This document shows positions 40,155 to 47,715 of a DNA stretch of 64,000 bases, piece by piece. The translations under genes were made by a program, and so were the position numbers. The stretch comes from Microbispora hainanensis. Lineage in GTDB: Bacteria; Actinomycetota; Actinomycetes; Streptosporangiales; Streptosporangiaceae. The notes under the pieces are model-generated. The model saw nothing but the letters and a program-made list of their open reading frames with translations. It had not been told where the DNA came from and searched no databases. The DNA is taken from NCBI RefSeq assembly GCF_036186745.1, contig NZ_CP108086.1, forward strand, positions 6,448,001 through 6,512,000, written 5' to 3'. How positions within the stretch are numbered: position 1 is the stretch's first letter; each line of letters opens with the position of its first letter.

Positions 40155-40687
40155 CACTGTCTCCTGATCCGGTAGAGAACGTGGCGGCGCAGCGGGTGAC
40201 CCGCGGGGAGCGCCGGGTGGTCGAAGTCATCGGCCGGGTCGTGTGTCATCCCGAGCCGCCGCATGACCGCCTGCGAGCGGACGTTCTGCACCGCGGTGAA
40301 CGAGACGACCTCGGTCAGCCCGGCCCGGCCGAACCCGTCCTCCAGCGACGCCCGCGCCGCCTCCGTGGCGTACCCCCGGCCCCAGGCGGAGCGGGCGAGC
40401 CGCCAGCCGATCTCCACGCACGGCGTGAAGGGGGCGGTGAACCTCGGGACCGACAGCCCGGTGAAGCCGATGAACTCGCCGTCGGCCTCGACGGCCCACA
40501 GACCGAACCCGTGCTCGTCGAACCCGGCCTCGATGCGCTCGGCCAGCGCGTCGCTGTCCTCCCGGGAGAGCGTGGCCGGGAAGTGCTCCATGACGACGGG
40601 ATCGGCGTTCAGCGCGGCGAAGGGCTCCTTGTCGTCCTCGCGCCAGCGCCGCAGCACGAGCCGTTCTGTCCTGATCGAATCGGCCAC
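40154..40687 (-). CDS. GNAT (RimJ/RimL-type) N-acetyltransferase
   Basis: 177 residues from GTG 40687, giving the typical start MADSIRTERLVLRRW. The acetyl-CoA loop reads RSAWGRGYATEAARASLEDG and the C-terminal part is N..S..VM.RLGM, all typical of RimJ/RimL-like enzymes. TATCGT lies 6 bases before the GTG with no ribosome-binding site, so the message is probably leaderless. Overlaps the epimerase start. Acceptor unknown. Confidence 0.83.
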   Translation of the reverse strand: MADSIRTERLVLRRWREDDKEPFAALNADPVVMEHFPATLSREDSDALAERIEAGFDEHGFGLWAVEADGEFIGFTGLSVPRFTAPFTPCVEIGWRLARSAWGRGYATEAARASLEDGFGRAGLTEVVSFTAVQNVRSQAVMRRLGMTHDPADDFDHPALPAGHPLRRHVLYRIRRQ

Positions 40688-40772
40688 CCGCCGACGATAG
40701 TGCACGCAGGCTTTGGCCCCCGATGACGGTCCCCGATGCGGGGGGCGGGAGAAAGCAGAGGCGGAAGTCGGC

Positions 40773-40778
40773 TAGAGT
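40773..40778 (+). promoter_or_regulatory. -10 box of the small RNA
   Basis: TAGAGT, 7 bases before the GG that opens the terminal stem of the RNA; no good -35 box. Confidence 0.5.
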
Positions 40779-40785
40779 CGTTCGT

Positions 40786-40946
40786 GGCCGATGTGGTTTG
40801 TGTCCCCCGGGCCGCAATCACCGCCTTCACGGAATACCGTCCGGCTGGAGCCGTGTTGTGCATCTCGCCGAGGAGGCGACCGCCACATCGGCCCTCGACG
40901 TGGGCGCCCCGCGAGACTCGTTCTCGCGGGGCGCCGCTCTCTTTCC
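40786..40946 (+). ncRNA. Structured small RNA candidate (possibly 6S-like), ~160 nt
   Basis: The ends pair perfectly: GGCCGATGTGG (40786-40796) with CCACATCGGCC (40883-40893). Inside are CACGG/CCGTG, CGGC/GCCG and a TCGCC-GAGGA-GGCGA hairpin (40865-40879). A strong terminator follows (40903-40935). The promoter-like TAGAGT sits directly upstream. The strand is opposite to the flanking genes, and no conserved protein is encoded. Overall size and end-pairing recall 6S-type RNAs, but the family is not established. Confidence 0.6.
40903..40935 (+). terminator. Rho-independent terminator of the small RNA
   Basis: 14-bp perfect stem GGCGCCCCGCGAGA / TCTCGCGGGGCGCC with a 5-base loop, followed on the plus strand by GCTCTCTTT. 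No T tract in the other direction. Confidence 0.8.
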
Positions 40947-40967
40947 CGGTCGTTCAACTGCGTCTTC

Positions 40968-41561
40968 TCACCAGGCCCGGCCCATGGGCAGGTGCGCCAG
41001 GCCGGGCGCGGACAGGTGCAGCACCTCGTAGCGTTCCGCGTCCGCGTACGCGCCGGGCACCTCCCGCTCCCACAGCGCGAACGTCAGCAGCCGCCAGTGG
41101 TGCGGATCCACGGCGAGCGCGGCGGTGTGCAGGCCCCCGGCGCGGCCCAGATCACGCAGTTCGGCGAGGGCGGCGGTCACCTGATCCTCAAGGCCGGCCG
41201 TGGCGGGCAGCTCGGTCAGCCGTCGCGACGCCGCGCGGGGCCGCGTCTCCCGGGCCTGACCGGCCTCGGCGGCCAGGCCCGTCCAGTGCCGCACGACCGG
41301 CCTGCCGAAGTCGGCGACGATGCCCTGGAAACCGCCCCCGCCGACGAGGAACTCGCCCATCCTCCCGGGGTCGTTCCACAGGTAGAACGGCGCGTACTGG
41401 TTGACCGGCGACCCGGCGACGCCCCGCTCGCGGACCAGGTAGGCCTTCAGGCCGAGCCCGGCCCGGTCGTCGAGGGCGTGGCCGCGCGTGGCCACCCGCT
41501 CGCGGATGATCGTCATGTCGTAGCCGGCGGGCAGGGTGATCTCGTACTGCATCGCATACAC
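40968..41561 (-). CDS. DUF4865 family protein
   Basis: 197 residues. Conserved DUF4865 features: MQYEITLPAGYDMTIIRERV, HALDDRAGLGLKAYLVRERG and GSPVNQYAPFYLW. GTG 41561 is chosen over ATG 41552 because GGAGAG lies 7 bases upstream of the GTG. It follows a TetR gene by 19 bp on the same strand, the usual arrangement for this family, so the TetR protein likely controls it. Function unknown; the fold resembles ferredoxin-like monooxygenases. Confidence 0.82.
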   Translation of the reverse strand: MYAMQYEITLPAGYDMTIIRERVATRGHALDDRAGLGLKAYLVRERGVAGSPVNQYAPFYLWNDPGRMGEFLVGGGGFQGIVADFGRPVVRHWTGLAAEAGQARETRPRAASRRLTELPATAGLEDQVTAALAELRDLGRAGGLHTAALAVDPHHWRLLTFALWEREVPGAYADAERYEVLHLSAPGLAHLPMGRAW

Positions 41562-41580
41562 GGCGGGTCTCTCCGGTGGC

Positions 41581-42138
41581 TCAGGGGTGGGACAGCAGGG
41601 CGAGCACGCCCTCGATGGCCTGGTGGAACGGCTCGGGCGTGCCGGCCGCGCGGGCCAGGACATATCCGCCCTGCAGCACCGCCACGATCGTCGCGGCGGT
41701 CGCGCCCGGATCGAGACCGGCGTCGAGCTCGCCCAGGTCGCGTCCCTCGGCCAGCACCTCCGCGAGCCGGTCGCGCAGCCACGCGAACGTCTCCTCCACC
41801 GGCCGCCGCAGCGCCGGATCGGCCATGACGTCGGGGTCCTGGGTGAGCCGGCCGATCGGGCAGCCCCGCAGCACCTCCCGCTCGCGCCGCAGGTAGGCCG
41901 ACACGCGCTCGACGGCCGTGCCCGGGCCGCCCAGGATCTCCTCCACCCCGGCGCGCATCTCCTCCGCCGTACGGGTGATCGCGGCCAGCGCAAGGTCGGG
42001 CTTCCCGGAAAAGTGGTGATACATGCTGCCCTGACCGGCTCCCGCCCGCTGCTGGATGGCCCGCGGGCTGGTGCCGACGTAGCCGCGTTCCCAGAGCAGT
42101 TCGCGGGTGCTCTCGATCAGGCGGTCCGGTGTGCTCAC
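41581..42138 (-). CDS. TetR-family regulator (LmrA/YxaF-like)
   Basis: 185 residues from GTG 42138 (MSTPDRLIESTRELLWERGY). Helix-turn-helix ~5-50 (TSPRAIQQRAGAGQGSMYHHF). C-terminal domain with GCPIGRLTQD, typical of the LmrA/YxaF group. ATG 42147 is the alternative, but it lies inside a palindromic operator. TAGTAT ends 7 bases before the GTG, suggesting a leaderless message whose promoter is covered by that operator. In operon with DUF4865. Confidence 0.82.
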   Translation of the reverse strand: MSTPDRLIESTRELLWERGYVGTSPRAIQQRAGAGQGSMYHHFSGKPDLALAAITRTAEEMRAGVEEILGGPGTAVERVSAYLRREREVLRGCPIGRLTQDPDVMADPALRRPVEETFAWLRDRLAEVLAEGRDLGELDAGLDPGATAATIVAVLQGGYVLARAAGTPEPFHQAIEGVLALLSHP

Positions 42139-42141
42139 GCC

Positions 42142-42159
42142 GTACATACTAGTAGGTAC
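42142..42159. promoter_or_regulatory. Candidate TetR operator
   Basis: GTACATACTAGTAGGTAC, an 18-bp near-perfect palindrome (16 of 18 symmetric) overlapping the TAGTAT -10 box of the TetR gene. Confidence 0.55.
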
Positions 42160-42275
42160 AGAGAACTGTTGGTGAAGCCGTACAAAACATGAGGCGGTGT
42201 GTTGCAGGGGTCATACACCTGAGCAGGGGTCGGGGCGGCCTAGGGTATTCCCGTCGGACCGGAGAAGGAGAGGCC

Positions 42276-42938
42276 GTGCTCTACCCCGCCCTGAAGTTCG
42301 TCAGCGTTCCCGTCATGCACGCACTGTGGCGGCCGCGAACGGAAGGACGCGAGCACGTCCCCGCGCACGGGCCCGCGATCCTCGCCTCCAACCACCTGTC
42401 CGTGCTCGACTCGTTCTTCATGCCGGCCGTCGTGCCGCGCATGGTGCGGTTCGTGGCGAAGAAGGAGTACTTCACCGGCAACCCCGTCGTGGCGGCGTGG
42501 ATGCGCGCGATGGGGGCGATGGAGATCGACCGGGAGAACGTCTCCGCCGCCCAGGACATGCTCGACGCCGCGGTGGAGGTGCTGAAGGCGGGCGAGCTGT
42601 TCGGCATCTACCCCGAGGGCACCCGCTCCCCCGACGGCCGGCTCTATCGGGGGAAGGTCGGCGTGGCCTGGCTGTCGCTGACCACCGGCGCCCCGGTCGT
42701 GCCCGTCGCCATGATCGGCACCGAGAAGGTGCTGCCGCCCGGCACCTCGGTGCCGCGCCTGCACAGCATCGGCGTGCGGTTCGGCGAGCCGATGACCTTC
42801 ACCGGCGACGCGGGCAACGCCCGCGACCGGCGGAGGGTGACCGACGAGGTCATGGCCGCGATCCAGCGCCTGTCCGGCCAGGAGTACGTCCCCCGGTACG
42901 GCGCCAGCGTCAAGGGCTCCGGCGAAGCCGGAGTGTGA
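42276..42938 (+). CDS. 1-acyl-sn-glycerol-3-phosphate acyltransferase (PlsC-type)
   Basis: 220 residues. Acyltransferase motif I is NHLSVLDSFF (H-x4-D), motif III is FGIYPEGTRSPDGRLYRGKVG, and further family blocks are GAPVVPVAMIGTEKVLPPG. GTG 42276 follows GGAGAAGGAGAGG. Acylates lysophosphatidate in phospholipid synthesis at the inner membrane face. It precedes a penicillin-binding protein by 59 bp on the same strand. Confidence 0.87.
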   Translation: MLYPALKFVSVPVMHALWRPRTEGREHVPAHGPAILASNHLSVLDSFFMPAVVPRMVRFVAKKEYFTGNPVVAAWMRAMGAMEIDRENVSAAQDMLDAAVEVLKAGELFGIYPEGTRSPDGRLYRGKVGVAWLSLTTGAPVVPVAMIGTEKVLPPGTSVPRLHSIGVRFGEPMTFTGDAGNARDRRRVTDEVMAAIQRLSGQEYVPRYGASVKGSGEAGV

Positions 42939-42997
42939 ACGACGGCGGACCCCGCTAGGCTCTGAACCCGACCGCAGGGCCGTCGTTGGGAGTGCGC

Positions 42998-44620
42998 GTG
43001 CCGCGAGGACGTACCATCGCGATCTCCGCAGCCGTGGCCGTCGTGGTGGCCGGGGCGGCCGCCGGGGGCGCCTACTACGTGTTCCACACGCGCGGCACTC
43101 CGCAGGAGACGGCCGCGCGGTTCACCGCGGCCTGGTCGAAGGGCGACCTCGCGGCCATGAAGGCCGAGCTCGCCACGCCCGCCGCGGGCTTCGACGCGGC
43201 GTACGCCGAGCTCACGAAGAACCTCGGCGTGGCGAAGGTCACCGTGCGCGACGTGCGGGCCGGCGCGGCGAAGGACGACCGGGCGACCGCCTCCTACACC
43301 GCCACCGCCACGGTGAAGAACGTCGGCGACTGGACCTACCAGGGCTCGCTCAAGCTCGTGGTCAAGGACCACTACTGGAAGGTCGACTGGTCGCCGTCCG
43401 CGGTCCACCCCGCGCTCGACGGGACCAACCACCTGGCGCTGAAGACGTCGTGGCCGCAGCGGGCCGCCATCACCGACGCCAACGGCGACCGCATCGACGG
43501 CGGCGACGTGGGCGGCTCGGTGCAGCAGCTCGTGGGCTTCCTCGACAAGGCGACGGACAAGGACGTCGAGAAGCTGGGCACCGCCTACAAGAAGGGCGAC
43601 GCCGTGGGCCGCGGCGGCCTGCAGGAGACGTTCCAGAAGCAGCTCGCCGGCACTCCGACCACCGAGATCCAGGTGGTCGGCGACAGCCGTAAGACCCTGC
43701 ACACCGTCAAGGGCTCCCCCGGCAAGGACCTGCGGACCAGCCTCGACCTGAAGGTGCAGCAGGCCGCAGCGGACGCCGTACGCGATCTGGACAAACCCGC
43801 CTCGCTCGTCGCCGTCAGGCCCTCGACGGGCGAGATCCTCGCCGTCGTGAACAACAGGGGCGGCTTCAACCGCGCCCTGGACGGCAAGTACCCCCCGGGA
43901 TCCACGTTCAAGACGGTCACTGCCGCCGGGCTGCTGGCCGAGGGACTGACGCCGTCGAGCCGGGTGACCTGCCCCAAGGAGGCGGTCGTCGGCGGGCTGA
44001 AGATCCGCAACTCCGACCACGAGGCGTTCGGGTCGCTGTCGTTCCTCGACTCCTACGCCCACTCGTGCAACACGACGTTCGCGCCGCTCGCCGCGCAGAA
44101 GCTGGGCGCGCGCAAGCTGTACGACATGGCGACGAACCTGGGCTTCAACCGGCCGCTGCGCATCGGCGTCCCGGCGACCCCCGGCAGCATGCCGAAGGCC
44201 ACCAGCGACGCCGAGCTCGCCGCGGAGGCGTTCGGGCAGGCGAGGATCACCGCGAGCCCGCTGGTGATCGCGACCGTGGCCGCGGCGGTGGCCGACGGCT
44301 CCTGGCGGCCGCCCACGCTGGTGCCCTCACTGGAGCAGAAGACCGCTCCCGAGAAGCTGCCGGACGAGGTCGTCGAGCCCCTGCGGTCGATGATGCGGGC
44401 CGTGGTCACCAAGGGCACCGCCCACGGCGCCGGGCTGCCTGCGGGGACCGCGGGCAAGACCGGGACCGCCGAGTTCGGCACCGGGCCCAAGCTCGACTCG
44501 CACGCCTGGTTCATGGGCTTCCGCGGCGACCTGGCCTTCGCCGTCGTCGTGGAGGCCGGCGGCATGGGCGGCTCGGTGGCCGCCCCGGTCGCCGCGCACT
44601 TCCTCAAGTCCCTGTCCTGA
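42998..44620 (+). CDS. Penicillin-binding transpeptidase with NTF2-like (MecA_N) domain
   Basis: 540 residues from GTG 42998, set by GGGAG 5 bases upstream; GTG 42992 and TTG 42986 are alternatives. One N-terminal membrane anchor (~5-28), NTF2-like MecA_N domain ~35-150, dimerisation domain, then the transpeptidase: S302-T-F-K (YPPGSTFKT), S-C-N (AHSCNTTF) and K-T-G (AGKTGTAEFG). Class B-type D,D-transpeptidase of peptidoglycan synthesis, extracytoplasmic. The MecA_N arrangement is common in actinobacterial PBPs and also in low-affinity PBP2a; no resistance claim can be made from sequence alone. Confidence 0.88.
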   Translation: MPRGRTIAISAAVAVVVAGAAAGGAYYVFHTRGTPQETAARFTAAWSKGDLAAMKAELATPAAGFDAAYAELTKNLGVAKVTVRDVRAGAAKDDRATASYTATATVKNVGDWTYQGSLKLVVKDHYWKVDWSPSAVHPALDGTNHLALKTSWPQRAAITDANGDRIDGGDVGGSVQQLVGFLDKATDKDVEKLGTAYKKGDAVGRGGLQETFQKQLAGTPTTEIQVVGDSRKTLHTVKGSPGKDLRTSLDLKVQQAAADAVRDLDKPASLVAVRPSTGEILAVVNNRGGFNRALDGKYPPGSTFKTVTAAGLLAEGLTPSSRVTCPKEAVVGGLKIRNSDHEAFGSLSFLDSYAHSCNTTFAPLAAQKLGARKLYDMATNLGFNRPLRIGVPATPGSMPKATSDAELAAEAFGQARITASPLVIATVAAAVADGSWRPPTLVPSLEQKTAPEKLPDEVVEPLRSMMRAVVTKGTAHGAGLPAGTAGKTGTAEFGTGPKLDSHAWFMGFRGDLAFAVVVEAGGMGGSVAAPVAAHFLKSLS

Positions 44621-44690
44621 TGAGGCCGAGGGCGCACGTCACGTGACGGCCGCATCGAGGTCGCCGCTTCACGGCGCCTCGTGGGCTCCG

Positions 44691-44948
44691 CTAAACCGGC
44701 AGAGCGGCGGCGTCGTGCCGCAGGGCCATGACCAGCAGGGTCGCGATCAACGTGGCGATGAGCAACCAGCTCACCGCGATGATCACGGTGGAGCGGCCCG
44801 GCAGGCGGCGGCCCGTGCCTCGCCCCTGCCGTCCGCGCTCCGCACGGTGGTTGAACGACTCGAGCCTGGCCGCAAGCTTCGGGTCCTCATCCGTGAGGTG
44901 CCGCTCGATCATCGCCAGCATCCGCTCTTCGTCCTGCGACCAGGCCAT
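44691..44948 (-). CDS. DUF3040 small membrane protein
   Basis: 85 residues. The N-terminal part is MAWSQDEERMLAMIERHLTD then EDPKLAARLESF, the hallmark of DUF3040. One membrane helix is at ~52-75. ATG 44948 has GGGAG upstream. Convergent with the PBP gene. Widespread in actinobacteria, function unknown. Confidence 0.8.
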   Translation of the reverse strand: MAWSQDEERMLAMIERHLTDEDPKLAARLESFNHRAERGRQGRGTGRRLPGRSTVIIAVSWLLIATLIATLLVMALRHDAAALPV

Positions 44949-45083
44949 CGCGCAACTCTCCCAGAACGCAAGGTATGTGCCGACGTTCTGCCCAACCATG
45001 AAGATCGTTAGCCGTTTCCAGGGCCGCGATTTACGACGCGTTGCATGTTGCGATCTCCATCGAACCTCTGTTCTAATCTGAGG

Positions 45084-46211
45084 GTGCGGTGGGAAGGGCT
45101 GCGGCTCGAAACGGGGGAAGGCGCACAGGGAGAGACGACTCCCCTGTTCGCGCGGTCGGCGGTGACCCGGACCTTCGACACCCCGGAGTTCCGGGGCGTC
45201 ACCTTCTACGAGATCCACGCACGGTCGATCATCAACCGGGTCCCCTCGGCCAGCCGGGTCCCGTTCGAGTGGACGATCAATCCCTACCGGGGCTGCACCC
45301 ACGCGTGCACGTACTGCTTCGCCCGCAGGACGCACGAATATCTCGACCTGGACTCCGGGCGGGACTTCGACTCGAAGATCGTCGTGAAGGTCAACGCCCC
45401 CGACCTCGTACGGAGGGAACTGGCGGCGCCCCGGTGGGGCGGGCACCCCATCGCCATGGGGACCAACGTCGACTGCTACCAGCGGGCCGAGGGCCGATAC
45501 CGGCTGATGCCGGGCATCCTCGCGGCGCTGCGGGACGCCCGCAACCCGTTCTCGATCCTCACCAAGGGCTCACTGATCCTGCGCGACCTCGATCTGCTCG
45601 CCGAGGCCGCGCAGGTGACCGACGTCAGCACGGCCGTCTCGATCGGGTTCACCGACGAGTCGCTGTGGCGGGCCGTCGAGCCGGGCACCCCTTCCCCGCG
45701 CAAGCGGCTGGAGGTGTGCGCCACGCTGAACGAGCACGGCATCCCCTGCGGCGTGCTCATGGCGCCGATCCTCCCCTATCTGGGCGACTCCCCGCAGGCG
45801 CTGGAGGCCACCGTGCGCCGCATCGCCGAGACCGGCGCGACGCACGTCACGCCGATCGTGCTCCACCTGCGGCCGGGCGCACGCGAGTGGTTCATGGCCT
45901 GGCTGGCGCGCGAGCACCCCCGGCTCGTCCCCCGTTACCTGGAGCTGTACGGCCGGGGCGCCTACGCCCCCAAGGCATACCAGGAACGGATCGGCCACGC
46001 CGTGCGCGCGCTCGCCAGCAAGTACGGCATCGGCCGGTCGGCCCCGCGCGGCGATCAGGCACCAGGAACGGGCGGCGGCGATCGCGCCGCCGAGGCGGGT
46101 GGCAACGCCGCGGCCGACCCGGGTGGCGCCCGTTCCTGGCGACGGCCCGGCGAGCGGCCGGCTCCCTCGCCCGCACCACCCGCGCCGCCCGAACAGCTCA
46201 CGCTCCTTTAG
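45084..46211 (+). CDS. Rv2578c-family radical SAM protein
   Basis: 375 residues from GTG 45084, giving the conserved MRW start of Rv2578c. The [4Fe-4S] cysteines are in YRGCTHACTYCFARRTHEYL (C-x3-C-x2-C). The radical SAM barrel continues with MGTNVDCYQRAEGRYRLMPG, SILTKGSLILRDLDLL and VLMAPILPYLGDS. A low-complexity Gly/Ala/Pro tail begins after ~residue 325. TAATCT lies 4 bases upstream of the GTG without a ribosome-binding site, so the mRNA is near-leaderless. SplB-like in overall pattern; substrate unknown. Confidence 0.87.
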   Translation: MRWEGLRLETGEGAQGETTPLFARSAVTRTFDTPEFRGVTFYEIHARSIINRVPSASRVPFEWTINPYRGCTHACTYCFARRTHEYLDLDSGRDFDSKIVVKVNAPDLVRRELAAPRWGGHPIAMGTNVDCYQRAEGRYRLMPGILAALRDARNPFSILTKGSLILRDLDLLAEAAQVTDVSTAVSIGFTDESLWRAVEPGTPSPRKRLEVCATLNEHGIPCGVLMAPILPYLGDSPQALEATVRRIAETGATHVTPIVLHLRPGAREWFMAWLAREHPRLVPRYLELYGRGAYAPKAYQERIGHAVRALASKYGIGRSAPRGDQAPGTGGGDRAAEAGGNAAADPGGARSWRRPGERPAPSPAPPAPPEQLTLL

Positions 46212-46293
46212 GCAACCGCTGGCGGTAAGCGGCCGTCGGGGGGATAGGCGGCGGTGCGGCCGCTCCTGCTCGGCCCCGGAGCGGACGGGCCGG

Positions 46294-46944
46294 TCAGGTG
46301 TCACCGGCCGATGGCGGCACGGCGAAGGCACCGGCGGATGCGGCGAGAGCGGCGGTTCTGGCCGCCTGGCCGGGCAGGTCCGGGCCGGGCGGCGTGCGGA
46401 GAAGCACCAACTGGTGATACACGGGGGCCGTGGCGGCGATGAGCAGTCGCCGGGCGTCCGTGCCCGGCGGGAGTTCGGCGCGCTCGACTGCTCGGCGGAC
46501 GATGACCTCGCACCGGGCGTACCGGTCCTCCCAGAGCCGCCGTTGGGCGTGATCGGCCTGCTCGGAGCGGAACGAAGCGGCGATCAGGGCCGCCACGATC
46601 GGCGGCTGTGCGGTGAGCGCGTCCTGGATCTCGCGGTTCAGTGCCGCCAGGTCGCCCTCCAGAGAACCAGTGTCCGGGGGCTGCCAGGCGTCGTCGCCCG
46701 CCGCGTCCAGGACGTCGGCGAGCAGGCCGCCGACGTCTCCCCAGCGCCGGTACACCGTCGCGCGGTGCACACCCGAGCGGGCGGCGACGGAGTCGACGGT
46801 GAGCCCGTCATAACCGTGCTCTCCGAGCTCGGCGAGCACCGCGTCGAGCACCTGCCTGCGGATACGGGCGGTACGGCCGCCGGGGCGGCGCCGGGGCGGC
46901 GGCACGGGCCTGGCGCCCTCCGGCTCTGGTGTGGAAGAAGTCAT
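46294..46944 (-). CDS. TetR-family regulator beside the Vat/Ere genes
   Basis: 216 residues. Helix-turn-helix ~28-75 (RRQVLDAVLAELGEHGYDGL, then TVDSVAARSGVHRATVYRRW). C-terminal TetR_C_11/16-like domain. It is divergent from the acetyltransferase gene with 120 bp between starts, so it probably represses the two drug-modification genes. No clear inverted repeat was found in the gap. Confidence 0.83.
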   Translation of the reverse strand: MTSSTPEPEGARPVPPPRRRPGGRTARIRRQVLDAVLAELGEHGYDGLTVDSVAARSGVHRATVYRRWGDVGGLLADVLDAAGDDAWQPPDTGSLEGDLAALNREIQDALTAQPPIVAALIAASFRSEQADHAQRRLWEDRYARCEVIVRRAVERAELPPGTDARRLLIAATAPVYHQLVLLRTPPGPDLPGQAARTAALAASAGAFAVPPSAGDT

Positions 46945-47064
46945 CGCTGGTGGTCCGGTTGCTCAATGGAACGGCGGCATGCAAGTATCTTAACGCACCA
47001 ACTGTCGCAGTAGTGATGCCATCGACCCTCTTCGAAGCGTTGGCCAGGAAGGAAACGACGCGCG

Positions 47065-47715
47065 ATGCCGGCTGTGCCCCCCGACCCGACCGTGCTGCAT
47101 CCGATGCCCGGGCAACCGCGGGTGGTGTTGCTGAAGCCGCTGATCACCTCGCCGCTGATCGAGGTCGGCGAGTTCTCGTACTATGACGACCCGGACGATC
47201 CGACCGCGTTCGAGACCCGCAACGTGCTGTACCACTACGGGCCGGAGAAACTGGTCATCGGGAAGTTCTGCGCTCTGGGTGAGGGCGTGCGGTTCATCAT
47301 GAACGGTGCCAACCATCGCATGGACGGACCTTCGACGTTCCCGTTCCCGATCATGGGCGGGTCCTGGGCGGAGCACTTCGACCTCATCACGGGCCTGCCC
47401 GGACGGGGCGACACGGTGGTGGGCAACGACGTCTGGCTCGGATACCGGTCGATGGTGATGCCCGGTGTACGCGTCGGCCACGGAGCGATCATCGCCTCCG
47501 GCTCGGTCGTCGCGGACGACGTCCCCGACTACGGCATCGCCGCCGGCAACCCCGCCAGGCTCATCCGCCGCCGCTACGGCGACACGGACATCGAGCGCCT
47601 CCTCGCGCTGGCCTGGTGGGACTGGCCGCTCCAGCACATCACCGACCACATCCGCACGATCATGTCCGGAAGCATCGACGACCTGGAGAACGCGGCGCCG
47701 CTCCCCCACGGATGA
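47065..47715 (+). CDS. Vat/CatB-type xenobiotic O-acetyltransferase
   Basis: 216 residues. Left-handed beta-helix hexapeptide-repeat acetyltransferase of the XAT class: TRNVLYHYGPEKLVIGKFCA, then the loop with catalytic His in MNGANHRMDG, then GNDVWLGYRSMVMPGVRVGHG and AAGNPARLIRRRY. This matches Vat (streptogramin A) and CatB (chloramphenicol) enzymes; which drug cannot be told by eye. GGAAGGAA precedes ATG 47065. The stop overlaps the Ere start (ATGA). Likely controlled by the divergent TetR. Confidence 0.87.
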   Translation: MPAVPPDPTVLHPMPGQPRVVLLKPLITSPLIEVGEFSYYDDPDDPTAFETRNVLYHYGPEKLVIGKFCALGEGVRFIMNGANHRMDGPSTFPFPIMGGSWAEHFDLITGLPGRGDTVVGNDVWLGYRSMVMPGVRVGHGAIIASGSVVADDVPDYGIAAGNPARLIRRRYGDTDIERLLALAWWDWPLQHITDHIRTIMSGSIDDLENAAPLPHG

